From the NCBI RefSeq assembly GCF_000770795.1, contig NZ_JRKJ01000005.1:124001-188000 (forward strand): a DNA stretch of 64,000 bases, written 5' to 3'. Every line of letters starts with the position of its first letter. Position 1 is the first letter of the stretch. The DNA comes from Lysobacter dokdonensis DS-58 (lineage in GTDB: Bacteria > Pseudomonadota > Gammaproteobacteria > Xanthomonadales > Xanthomonadaceae). This document shows positions 1 through 6,338 of the stretch, in pieces. A program made the translations under genes and the position numbers. The notes below the pieces were generated by a model, which worked only from the letters and a program-made list of their open reading frames with translations, did no database searches and was not told the DNA's origin.

Positions 1-2
1 CC

Positions 3-149
3 GGCTGGACGGAAGACGAGTGCCGCGAACGGTTGGGGCCGAGCTATGCGCGGGAGCCTGCGTTGTTCCGCGCGCAGTACCCGGACGATTTGTTGCTGAC
101 CACGCAAGACGCGCTGCTGCGCGATTGGGAAATGGGAGTAATTGGCTAA
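3..149 (+). CDS. C-terminal end of a phage early protein (5' end outside window)
   Basis: An open frame enters from the left edge and ends with TAA after 48 codons. The visible tail is acidic and carries no motif I recognise. Its stop overlaps the next start (TAATG), which shows it belongs to the same translationally coupled train. Function unknown. Confidence 0.55.
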   Translation, partial: GWTEDECRERLGPSYAREPALFRAQYPDDLLLTTQDALLRDWEMGVIG

Positions 150-442
150 TGAAGAAACCACGCTGGAGCGAAGCAGAAAACGACCTGATGGTCGCGCACT
201 ACATCAAGGGCATGGCGGTGATCGCGCCGATGCTGCCGGGACGCTCGCCGGATTCGATCCGCAAGCAGGCGACCGCGCTGGGCGTGGCGCGCGAGAACGA
301 AGCGGACCGCACGCCGGGTTGGCCGATGCCTGCGATGGATTTGCTGCAAAGCCTTGAGTGCGTGCGCCTGAAAAAGTGGGCGCGCGACGTGCAACCGAAT
401 GCCCGCTTTGGCGTGGCGATGATTGGGGGTGGGTATGTCTGA
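149..442 (+). CDS. Small DNA-binding-like protein (SANT/Myb-type N-terminus)
   Basis: The 97-residue product starts at an ATG overlapping the upstream stop. Residues 4-45 contain the pattern PRWSEAENDLM...GRSPDSIRKQA, which resembles a SANT/Myb-like helix-turn-helix of the GcrA or 'W-x-x-E-E-x-x-L' type seen in small phage proteins. A role in DNA binding or transcription control is an inference from that pattern. The C-terminal half has no recognised domain. It lies in the early small-gene train. Confidence 0.6.
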   Translation: MKKPRWSEAENDLMVAHYIKGMAVIAPMLPGRSPDSIRKQATALGVARENEADRTPGWPMPAMDLLQSLECVRLKKWARDVQPNARFGVAMIGGGYV

Positions 443-725
443 GTTGGTTGAGTTCACGGTTGAGGAGGCATTGCGTCTAGCAGATGCGAATGCCGACGCA
501 TACACGGGCATTCCGAGCGTTAGCCGAACGCTGGCTGCCGAGGTTCGCCGTCTGCAACAAGACGCACAACATGGCCGAGATATTGCCGATGCATTTCTGC
601 CAGTGATGGAGGCTATGCGCCCACTTGTGTTGAACCTAGAGCGACTTCGCGACGCGGTGTCGCCCCGGTACACCATCACCGAAGCAGGCAAGCAAGCCCT
701 GCGCGAGTCGAAGGGGGAGGGCTGA
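435..725 (+). CDS. Hypothetical phage protein
   Basis: The 96-residue acidic protein is predicted to be mostly helical. I chose the ATG at 435, eight bases inside the upstream gene, over an in-frame ATG twelve bases earlier because coupled short overlaps are the rule here and a GGGGGTGGG stretch lies just upstream. No domain is recognised. Its stop overlaps the next ATG (TGATG). Confidence 0.6.
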   Translation: MSELVEFTVEEALRLADANADAYTGIPSVSRTLAAEVRRLQQDAQHGRDIADAFLPVMEAMRPLVLNLERLRDAVSPRYTITEAGKQALRESKGEG

Positions 726-1045
726 TGGCGAGCGCAAGCCCGACTTCCCGATCCCTGGCGAACATCCGCGAACGTGGCTACACCCCGTGGGTGGTGGAGT
801 ACTGGAATTCCTTTAGCCGCAAGCGCGTGGACCTGTACGGGATCTTCGACATTATCGCGGTCGGCAACGGGGAAACCCTTGCCGTGCAGACCACGAGCGG
901 TGCGAACGTCTCGGCCCGCGTGAAGAAAATCGCCGACAGCGAGTACATCGACGCCATCCGCAAGTCGGGCTGGCGGGTGGAGGTGCACGGCTGGCGCAAG
1001 AGTTCGCGGAACCGTTGGGTTCTGCGCATCGTCGATGTCTCATAG
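725..1045 (+). CDS. Nuclease-like phage protein (restriction-endonuclease-like fold, tentative)
   Basis: The 106-residue protein has the order of elements found in small PD-(D/E)XK-like proteins: RVDLYGIFDIIAVG (Asp in a first strand) followed by ETLAVQTTSG, a Q-x-T variant of the usual E-x-K strand, then a helix with basic residues and a final strand near GWRVEVHGW. Many phages carry such short nuclease-fold proteins near recombination genes. The Q-x-T variant may mean it is inactive or uses another chemistry. The call is by pattern only. It is translationally coupled to its upstream neighbour. Confidence 0.5.
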   Translation: MASASPTSRSLANIRERGYTPWVVEYWNSFSRKRVDLYGIFDIIAVGNGETLAVQTTSGANVSARVKKIADSEYIDAIRKSGWRVEVHGWRKSSRNRWVLRIVDVS

Positions 1046-1054
1046 GGGATCACC

Positions 1055-1333
1055 ATGAACTACGGCCTGTTTCACCAATGGGTGCTGGACCGTGTTGAGG
1101 AGTTGGTGTCGATGGGCGTCTCGCGCCGCGAGGCCAACCACCTGATGACTGCGCTGGAGCTGGGGGCGATTGCCGACGAGGCGAGGAATCGCGCCGACAA
1201 CCAATTCCTGCTGGACTTCAACCGGCGCGGCGCGGAGTCGATGGCGAAGTGTCACAACAAGACGCCAGCGTGGGCGCGCAAGCGCCGCCGCGAAATTCTG
1301 GCGAAACAAACCGTAGCAACACCTGTTTCGTAG
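1055..1333 (+). CDS. Hypothetical phage protein
   Basis: The 92-residue product begins 9 bases after the previous stop behind a GGGGAT ribosome-binding stretch. It is charged and helical, with a basic C-terminus (ARKRRREI) that could contact nucleic acid. No family is recognised. Confidence 0.6.
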   Translation: MNYGLFHQWVLDRVEELVSMGVSRREANHLMTALELGAIADEARNRADNQFLLDFNRRGAESMAKCHNKTPAWARKRRREILAKQTVATPVS

Positions 1334-1376
1334 TTGCGAGGACGATTCAATTCCAGAAACCCGAGAGGATTCTGGA

Positions 1377-1685
1377 ATGGGGAAGCTGACCACATCGTTT
1401 GAGGACCACGGCGACCACCTGCGCGTGGTTGCGATCATCTGGCCCCGCCGCAACGGCCTGCCGAATCTGGCGTGCATGAAGCGCGCGATGGCGGTGCTGG
1501 AGGAAATCAATCCGGACACGTTCGACCCCATCGAGGGGGTCTCCGAGGACGTGGCACGCGCGGCAATGCGCGACCGTCCTGTCGAGCAGATCACGCTGGC
1601 CGAGAACCAGCCGCCCGTTCCGGTGTTCGAGGAAGACGAAATCCCCGGCCCGCGCTGCAACAGTGGGGTGTGTCTTGGGGACTAA
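1377..1685 (+). CDS. Hypothetical phage protein
   Basis: The 102-residue protein follows a 43-base gap containing a GAGAGG ribosome-binding site. It has a hydrophobic N-terminal strand (LRVVAIIWPRR) and an acidic tail. No motif points to a function. Its 3' end overlaps the next frame by 23 bases. Confidence 0.55.
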   Translation: MGKLTTSFEDHGDHLRVVAIIWPRRNGLPNLACMKRAMAVLEEINPDTFDPIEGVSEDVARAAMRDRPVEQITLAENQPPVPVFEEDEIPGPRCNSGVCLGD

Positions 1686-1851
1686 CTGGAAGCTCAACGC
1701 GCACGCCCCGCGCTTCGGCCACTGGGGCCGCATCCCGCTGATCGGCCTGAAGCTGGAATGGATGCGCGCTGCCGATGACGTGGGCGGCTGGGTCTCCCTC
1801 CAGGCCGCGCTGCTCGGGTTCTCCGCATCGCTGACGTGGTGGCGCGCATGA
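1663..1851 (+). CDS. Small hypothetical phage protein
   Basis: The 62-residue product is tryptophan-rich. The only upstream start giving a full frame is GTG at 1663; a TTG at 1675 is possible. It ends in an ATGA overlap with the exonuclease gene, so it is probably translated. No function can be assigned. Confidence 0.45.
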   Translation: MGCVLGTNWKLNAHAPRFGHWGRIPLIGLKLEWMRAADDVGGWVSLQAALLGFSASLTWWRA

Positions 1852-2591
1852 GTCGCATCCTGTGTATCGACATCGAAACCCGCCCGATGGAGTCGCGGCA
1901 CTGGGGCTTGTGGGGGCAGAACATCGCCATCTCGCAAATCCAGAAGCCTGACGGCCTGTTGTGCTTCGCCGCGCAGTTCGTGGGTGAGCGCAAGGTCCAC
2001 TACGCAAGCCAGTGGGACGACGGCGAGCGGGGCATGGTCCGCGCCGCGCACAAGCTGCTGGACGAAGCGGACGTGGTGATGGGCTGGAACAGCCAGAAGT
2101 TCGACGTGCCGTGGCTGCAACGCTGCTTCATCGAACACAAGCTTCATCGTCCGTCGCCATTCAAGCAACTGGACCTGATGCGCGCGGTGAAGAAGTATGC
2201 GCGGCTTCCGAGCTACAAGCTGCAATTCGTCGCGGGCTGGCTCAACGTCGGCTCCAAGCTGCGCACGGGCGGCATGGAGTTGTGGGACGACGTGCTGGCC
2301 GGTGACGACAAGGCGCGCGAGAAGATGCGCCGCTACAACATTCAGGACACGAAGCTCACGGGTGAGGTGTACGCCGAGCTGAGTTCGCGCGGGTGGGTGT
2401 CCGCGCCCGTGAATCACTCCACGCTTGACGGCCACGTCTGCCCGCATTGCGCAAGCGATCGACTGCAAGCCCGTGGCTACGACTTCCGCGCCACGCGGCG
2501 CTACAAGCGGTGGTTCTGCCTCGACTGCAAGCGGTGGAGTAGCTCGGTGGCGAGTGAGCCAGGTTCCGCGCAACTGAGGCCAGCAGCATGA
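1848..2591 (+). CDS. DEDDy-type 3'-5' exonuclease with C-terminal zinc ribbon
   Basis: The 247-residue protein carries the RNase H-like exonuclease signature in order: Exo I with D8 and E10 (CIDIET), Exo II GWNSQKFD near residues 78-85, and Exo III YNIQD near 163-167, which is the Tyr-containing DEDDy form. A C-terminal CPHC...CLDC pair near 198 and 224 forms a likely zinc ribbon. The fold is that of DnaQ/polymerase proofreading domains. In a phage early region it likely trims DNA ends during replication or recombination; the precise substrate is inferred. The ATG was chosen because it overlaps the upstream stop (ATGA). Confidence 0.82.
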   Translation: MSRILCIDIETRPMESRHWGLWGQNIAISQIQKPDGLLCFAAQFVGERKVHYASQWDDGERGMVRAAHKLLDEADVVMGWNSQKFDVPWLQRCFIEHKLHRPSPFKQLDLMRAVKKYARLPSYKLQFVAGWLNVGSKLRTGGMELWDDVLAGDDKAREKMRRYNIQDTKLTGEVYAELSSRGWVSAPVNHSTLDGHVCPHCASDRLQARGYDFRATRRYKRWFCLDCKRWSSSVASEPGSAQLRPAA

Positions 2592-2782
2592 AAGATTACA
2601 TCGGGCGATTCGGCGCAATCCTAGGCTGCATGGTCGGTGTCGTTGGCGGACTGGCTGGGATTGGCTGGCTGATGTACGCCATCAGTGAAGCATTTGGATT
2701 CATCGCTGTTATCGCTTTCATCATCATCATTGCAGCAGCTACAACCGCTGCGATGCCGAAAGGTGGGCCGCCGCTGCTATGA
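2588..2782 (+). CDS. Small two-TM phage membrane protein
   Basis: The 64-residue protein has two hydrophobic segments, about residues 8-30 and 36-53, the second very rich in Ile and Ala. It is coupled to the exonuclease stop by ATGA. It is the first of three consecutive tiny membrane proteins. Function is unknown; superinfection exclusion or a membrane anchor are only possibilities. Confidence 0.6.
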   Translation: MKDYIGRFGAILGCMVGVVGGLAGIGWLMYAISEAFGFIAVIAFIIIIAAATTAAMPKGGPPLL

Positions 2783-2976
2783 AAGAGTTCTTCGACGCCA
2801 TCAACAACTCGCGCGGCTTCCACCTGTTCGCGGTCGGCCTGCATGCGGTGGGGGTGATCTTCTTCGCGTGGGCCTACAGCAAGGTGCCGTCCAACCTGTT
2901 CGTGTTCTTTGCGGGCTGGTGCTGCGTCTACGGCGCATCCAGCCTCGTGTGGCTGCGGAAGGAGAAAGCGAAATGA
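2779..2976 (+). CDS. Small two-TM phage membrane protein
   Basis: The 65-residue product has hydrophobic stretches around residues 15-33 and 38-57 and ends in a charged RKEKAK tail. It overlaps both neighbours by four bases. It is unrelated at sequence level to the previous small membrane protein. Function unknown. Confidence 0.6.
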   Translation: MKEFFDAINNSRGFHLFAVGLHAVGVIFFAWAYSKVPSNLFVFFAGWCCVYGASSLVWLRKEKAK

Positions 2977-3122
2977 TCGTGTTCCTGCTGACGGTGGGGA
3001 TCTTGGGCGGCGCGTGGCTGTGGACGACGAAGCATCGGCGCTATGCGCTTCCGTTCGCGCTGACGTTCGTGGGGCCGCCGCTGTTCGGGTATGCGCTGGT
3101 CTGGCTGTTTTGGGCTCAGTAA
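2973..3122 (+). CDS. Micro membrane protein, 49 residues
   Basis: The ATG at 2973 overlaps the upstream stop (ATGA) and follows a GGAGAAAG ribosome-binding site, which supports translation. Two short hydrophobic helices flank a basic TTKHRR turn. Third member of a trio of tiny membrane proteins between exonuclease and HNH genes. Confidence 0.55.
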   Translation: MIVFLLTVGILGGAWLWTTKHRRYALPFALTFVGPPLFGYALVWLFWAQ

Positions 3123-3132
3123 GGGGAAGGAT

Positions 3133-3651
3133 GTGGGCGTAGCCGTGTTGCTGAAGGACGCGACCATCGCGCAGCTTGAGGCGGCCCTTGAGGCTGCGAA
3201 GCTGAAGAATCGTCTCGATGAGTGGTCGATTCCCGTGCCCGAATCGGGCTGCTGGCTGTGGACCGGCTGCACATCCGGCGGCTATGGATTGACCAGCCAC
3301 CGAAACAAGTCCGTTGGCGCGCATCGCGTTTCATGGATGGTCCATCGAGGACCTATTCCTGACGGCGCGGTCGTTTGCCACAAGTGCGACACGCCAGGCT
3401 GCATCAATCCCGATCACCTGTTCCTCGGCTCGCATCGCGAAAACATGCTGGACAAGATCCGTAAGGGCCGCCAGCCAAGCAACGCAGGGGAGCGGCACGG
3501 GATGTCGAAGCTGTCGGACGCCGACGTTCGCGAGATTCGCCGTCGCGTGTGGGCGGGTGAGCGCCAGCGTGATGTTGCTGCGGCATTTGGCGTCACTCGG
3601 GGCCACATCAGCTACATCACCACGAGCAGGGGGTGGCGCGATGTTGCCTGA
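3133..3651 (+). CDS. HNH endonuclease with C-terminal helix-turn-helix
   Basis: The 172-residue protein contains an HNH_3-type nuclease core: the strand GYGLTSHRNKSVGAHRV, then VCHKCDTPGCINPDHLFLG with the metal-binding Cys/His and the catalytic N-x-x-H. A C-terminal segment (LSDADVREIRRRV...QRDVAAAFGVTRGHISYI) is a resolvase-like helix-turn-helix, the layout of free-standing homing or phage HNH enzymes. I chose GTG at 3133, six bases after AAGGGG. Such enzymes nick DNA; here it may be a selfish insertion or assist replication. Confidence 0.82.
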   Translation: MGVAVLLKDATIAQLEAALEAAKLKNRLDEWSIPVPESGCWLWTGCTSGGYGLTSHRNKSVGAHRVSWMVHRGPIPDGAVVCHKCDTPGCINPDHLFLGSHRENMLDKIRKGRQPSNAGERHGMSKLSDADVREIRRRVWAGERQRDVAAAFGVTRGHISYITTSRGWRDVA

Positions 3652-4165
3652 AGTTGTCGAGACCACTATCCGCGAGAACTGCGTGGACATTCGCGGTGGC
3701 GATCTGCGCAGCTACTACGCAGGCTTCACCCGCCGCGCGTTGCCTGATGGCGCGATCTGGCGTCTGTCCCTCGCATCGTCCTGCCTGCCCGTCGAGCATC
3801 CCGGCTACATGGCATGGCTCACGACGGTGAGCGGCACGGAGCGGTTCTGCCCGAAGTTGCAACAGTGGGCGATTGGGCTGGGGGCGACGATTGCCCGGAT
3901 GAAGCCGCGCCTGCGGACCCGTGCGCGGACGTTCGTTGCGAGCTACGACCACACATGGGGGCGGCAGGCGTCGCTGGATGGCCTGAGCGTGGCGCTGTTC
4001 GGCGCGGACACGGTGCCTGCGACGTTGGCGCGGTCGGAGGAGTTCGGCTGCGACAGGGACGCCTACGCACGCATTCGCAATTTCGTGGCGGGGGCAATCC
4101 TGCTCGCGTCGTGGCAGTACGAGGACGCCCTGTCGTGGGCGCACAAAGTAGCGAGGGATTCATGA
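3641..4165 (+). CDS. Hypothetical phage protein, last large gene before the late promoter region
   Basis: The 174-residue protein starts at an ATG overlapping the HNH gene by 11 bases. It is mixed alpha/beta with a basic centre (MKPRLRTRARTF). No domain is recognised. Its place directly upstream of the lysis/late genes is where lambdoid-like phages keep an antiterminator, so that role should be tested, but nothing in the sequence proves it. Confidence 0.55.
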   Translation: MLPEVVETTIRENCVDIRGGDLRSYYAGFTRRALPDGAIWRLSLASSCLPVEHPGYMAWLTTVSGTERFCPKLQQWAIGLGATIARMKPRLRTRARTFVASYDHTWGRQASLDGLSVALFGADTVPATLARSEEFGCDRDAYARIRNFVAGAILLASWQYEDALSWAHKVARDS

Positions 4166-4401
4166 AGACTGTGATCGGCTGCGTGATGATTTTGAGTGCC
4201 ATCGTGCTTGGCCTGTGGGCTGGCGTCTGGTGGGCCTTTATCGGCGGCATCGTGGACGTGATTGAGCAGGTTCGGGCTCCGGAAATGTCCGCCATCGCCA
4301 TTGCCATTGGCGTCGCCAAGGTGGTTTTCGCAGGGTTCATTGGTTGGTTGGCGTTCGCTGTGTTGGCGATTCCGGGCAAGTTGCTGATCCTGTCGGACTA
4401 A
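4162..4401 (+). CDS. Two- or three-TM phage membrane protein
   Basis: The 79-residue product is almost wholly hydrophobic, with segments near residues 5-32 and 42-75. It is coupled to the previous gene by ATGA. Function unknown. It is the last gene before the 116-base gap at 4402. Confidence 0.6.
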   Translation: MKTVIGCVMILSAIVLGLWAGVWWAFIGGIVDVIEQVRAPEMSAIAIAIGVAKVVFAGFIGWLAFAVLAIPGKLLILSD

Positions 4402-4517
4402 GGGCTCGTTACGGGCGCAGCCCTCAGAAAGCCGTTATATGGTGAGTATGAGGGCGAAGTATTTGCCCGCCCGGATGCTCCGGCTGAGGACGCCGGGTTC
4501 TCATTAGGGAGTCACGC
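4402..4517 (+). promoter_or_regulatory. Gap with possible late promoter
   Basis: This is the first break longer than 45 bases in the gene train. It holds an AGGGCT/AGCCCT inverted repeat right after the stop and a TTATAT hexamer at about 4435-4440, with only a weak -35 (TTACGG, 19 bases upstream). GGGAGT before the ATG at 4518 is the ribosome-binding site. A promoter for the lysis and late genes is plausible from position but weakly supported by the boxes. Confidence 0.25.
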
Positions 4518-4997
4518 ATGACCACAGCCGCCATTGCTGACGGCGTGGTCGCTGCGGACACCCAGCTCACGGGCGGCAACTACGCGGTACGGGTCGCCAA
4601 GATGGTGCGCCTGCCCGATGGTGGCGTGGCCGTGGGCTGCGGGCTCTGGCGCAACGCATGGGCGGGCCTGCAATGGCTGGCTGGCGGCGAGAAGGGCGAT
4701 CCGCCCGACTTGGACGGCGCGCAGATCGCGGTGGTGCGGCCTGACGGGGCGATCCTCCTGGCCGACGAGAGTTTCCCCCTGTATCCGATCATGGAAAGCA
4801 GCTACGCCCTCGGGTGCGGCGCTGACCTTGCCCGCAAGGCGATGGCGGACGGGAAGGACCCGGTGCAGGCGGTGGCCGAGGCCTGCGAGCTGGACGCGGT
4901 GAGCAGCGGTCCGATCATGCGGATGAAGGCGCAGGCGATTGAGTTCGACGCCCCGACCTTGCACGAGGTGAAGCGTGGACGACGACCCGCTCGCTGA
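4518..4997 (+). CDS. Proteasome/HslV-like Ntn-hydrolase family phage protein
   Basis: The 159-residue protein begins Met-Thr-Thr, followed by GVVAADTQLTGG and VAKMVRL. After Met removal this gives an N-terminal Thr with Asp14 and Lys28 spaced much like Thr1, Asp17 and Lys33 of HslV and the proteasome beta subunit, and the later GCGADLARKAMADG segment matches the family's helix after the S-G-x-x-A region. Phage members of this fold are usually shorter than HslV (about 175). It may be a single-ring peptidase or a non-proteolytic structural relative. No HslU/ATPase partner is seen in the window. It heads the lysis/late block. Confidence 0.68.
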   Translation: MTTAAIADGVVAADTQLTGGNYAVRVAKMVRLPDGGVAVGCGLWRNAWAGLQWLAGGEKGDPPDLDGAQIAVVRPDGAILLADESFPLYPIMESSYALGCGADLARKAMADGKDPVQAVAEACELDAVSSGPIMRMKAQAIEFDAPTLHEVKRGRRPAR

Positions 4998-5178
4998 CCT
5001 CGACGCGGCCGACGAGGACTTGCTGCGCCTGCGGGCGATGGCGAACCAGATTGCGCTGCATATCGTGTTCGACGGCAAGACGATCATGGTGCGCTGCCAG
5101 AACGGTAGCGACGTGGAATGGCTGTGCAGGCGGGTGCTGGAGCAGTACGCAGCTCCGGCGGGCCGCACGGTCAACTAA
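4975..5178 (+). CDS. Small hypothetical phage protein
   Basis: The 67-residue acidic protein uses a GTG start inside the end of the Ntn-hydrolase gene, preceded by GAGGTG. Predicted to be a short alpha/beta protein. No family is recognised; the overlap suggests joint translation with the upstream gene. Confidence 0.55.
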   Translation: MDDDPLADLDAADEDLLRLRAMANQIALHIVFDGKTIMVRCQNGSDVEWLCRRVLEQYAAPAGRTVN

Positions 5179-5204
5179 TCAAGCGCCAAGGCGCAACACA
5201 AAGG

Positions 5205-5408
5205 ATGCGCCCAGTGCGAAGTGAAGTCGTCGATGCGCTCAAGTCAGCGCCCCCCGCAGGCTATCTCGTGGGAACGGTTGCAGGCTTGTCGTGGAGCGAA
5301 TGGGCGTCGATTGCGGCGCTGGTCTACACCTGCTGGCTGCTTGGCGAGAAGGTGTGGAAGGTGCTGGGTCCGAAGGTGAAGGCATGGCGAGCCGCGCAGG
5401 GAAAGTAG
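5205..5408 (+). CDS. Putative holin
   Basis: The 67-residue protein has a central hydrophobic segment (about residues 17-45, including WASIAALVYTCWLLG) and a basic C-terminus (KVLGPKVKAWR). Size, membrane segment and position directly before the lysozyme gene fit a holin or pinholin that times lysis. The ATG follows AAAGG. The reading frame extends further upstream, but that part overlaps the previous gene and lacks a binding site. Confidence 0.65.
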   Translation: MRPVRSEVVDALKSAPPAGYLVGTVAGLSWSEWASIAALVYTCWLLGEKVWKVLGPKVKAWRAAQGK

Positions 5409-5854
5409 GCGGCGCTACGGCGGCCGTGCTGCTCCTGGCGGCGGGCCTCATTCGCCCGTGGGAAGGCGTGCGCTACACGCCGTATGTCGATCCCGTTGGC
5501 GTCCTGACGGTCTGCTACGGTTCGACCAAAAACGTTGACCCGAACCGCAAATATACGAAGGCGGAATGTCAGGCGCGGCTCGACGCGGATATGCGCGAGG
5601 CCGATGCCGCAGTCCGCCGCTGCGTGGCGCGTGAGATGCCCGATGGCGTCCGCGCTGCGCTGATCTCGCTGACCTTCAACGTCGGCCCGAAGCCGGTATG
5701 CGTGGGCTCGCCGGGGAAGTTCGCGCGAGCGGGCGACTGGCCGAACACGTGCAAGTCGCTGGAGCTTTACAAGTACGCAGGCGGCCGCGTGTATCGCGGG
5801 CTGGTGCTGCGTCGGGCCGACGAAAGGCGCGTGTGCGAGCAGGGCTTGCGGTAG
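5384..5854 (+). CDS. Phage lysozyme (GH24), SAR endolysin type
   Basis: The 156-residue protein has the catalytic triad of T4/P21-type lysozymes at the right spacing: E27, D36 and T42 (E-x8-D-x5-T). Residues 8-23 form a weakly hydrophobic, Gly/Ala-rich N-terminal helix typical of a signal-anchor-release segment, so it is probably exported by Sec and activated when released from the membrane. It cleaves the glycan backbone of murein. The gene overlaps the holin by 25 bases. Six cysteines may form redox-controlled disulfides. Confidence 0.93.
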   Translation: MASRAGKVGGATAAVLLLAAGLIRPWEGVRYTPYVDPVGVLTVCYGSTKNVDPNRKYTKAECQARLDADMREADAAVRRCVAREMPDGVRAALISLTFNVGPKPVCVGSPGKFARAGDWPNTCKSLELYKYAGGRVYRGLVLRRADERRVCEQGLR

Positions 5855-5864
5855 GATATGCAAC

Positions 5865-5939
5865 ATGCAAAGCGCATTTGAACAAGCATTCTGGAATGTG
5901 TATTTCGCCGTCGTGGTGATGGCGCTGCGTTCCAACTGA
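5865..5939 (+). CDS. Possible micropeptide after the lysozyme gene
   Basis: A 24-codon frame (ATG to TGA) follows a TAGGA ribosome-binding site at good spacing. The product would be amphipathic with a central hydrophobic run (YFAVVVMAL), as in small membrane peptides. It lies in the short space between lysozyme and the non-coding stretch. Translation is uncertain. Confidence 0.35.
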   Translation: MQSAFEQAFWNVYFAVVVMALRSN

Positions 5940-6063
5940 ACGAACCTCGGGGCAGACGAGCCGAAAGGCCGATCCGAATACGAGGTTTGTCGCGTTAGTC
6001 GTAGACGGACGCGCGACTCCGTTGGCAAGCCGGGTAACGCCGGATGCGCGAACGGGTTTAACC
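5940..6063 (+). ncRNA. Candidate structured RNA in the lysis region
   Basis: No frame fits here, but the strand is rich in nested complementarity. AACCTCG (5943-5949) pairs with CGAGGTT (5981-5987) and encloses GCC-GAAA-GGC, a GNRA tetraloop hairpin. AGTCG (5997) pairs with CGACT (6014). CCGTT (6019) pairs with AACGG (6051) around a CCGG-GTAACG-CCGG hairpin. The stretch ends directly in an intrinsic terminator. This is consistent with a small RNA or a 3' UTR element of the lysozyme mRNA. No known RNA family was recognised. Confidence 0.33.
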
Positions 6064-6098
6064 AAAAGGCTCGCCCTAACCGGCGGGCCTTTTCTTTT
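6064..6098 (+). terminator. Intrinsic terminator inside the lysis block
   Basis: A 12-bp stem (AAAAGGCTCGCC with GGCGGGCCTTTT, one G-U pair), six-base loop, then TTTTCTTTT. It separates the holin-lysozyme genes from the protease-spanin genes. Confidence 0.85.
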
Positions 6099-6107
6099 GG
6101 AGGTCTC

Positions 6108-6218
6108 GTGATCGCATTCGCCCTCGGCATCGTGATCGGCATTCCGGTAGGCGGCGCACTCACGCTGTACGCGCTGTGGAAGCAGGGAATCCTCACGCGG
6201 GACGACTTCAACGCATGA
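6108..6218 (+). CDS. Micro membrane protein, 36 residues
   Basis: GTG start behind a strong GGAGG. The product is one hydrophobic helix (IAFALGIVIGIPVGGALTLYAL) cut by Gly/Pro, then a charged tail (KQGILTRDDF). It overlaps the next ATG (ATGA), which supports expression. Possibly an auxiliary holin; function not shown. Confidence 0.55.
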   Translation: MIAFALGIVIGIPVGGALTLYALWKQGILTRDDFNA

Positions 6219-6334
6219 CCCCCGATAAGCGCGCAACGCTGCTGAAGGCCCTCGTCTTCATCGGCGCGGGCCTGTTGCTGGTCTTCGGCTACATCTCGCA
6301 AGACGTTTGGCTGCACGCGGTAATCGGGAGTTAG
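6215..6334 (+). CDS. Micro membrane protein, 39 residues
   Basis: The frame is coupled to the previous micro-ORF by ATGA. One transmembrane helix (LVFIGAGLLLVFGYI) follows a basic N-terminus. Too short for family assignment. It lies just upstream of the lipoprotein protease gene and may act in lysis timing or membrane targeting. Confidence 0.5.
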   Translation: MTPDKRATLLKALVFIGAGLLLVFGYISQDVWLHAVIGS

Positions 6335-6338
6335 GCAT

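Noticed and set aside
4401-4425. AGGGCT/AGCCCT inverted repeat as a terminator
   Set aside because: The stem is six bp with a long loop and no T-run follows.
5930-5990. Possible hammerhead ribozyme near the lysozyme gene
   Set aside because: CTGA followed by CGA, and GAAA, occur, but the spacing CTGANGA is broken by an extra base and no stem I/cleavage triplet closes the fold. Kept only as an unnamed structured stretch.
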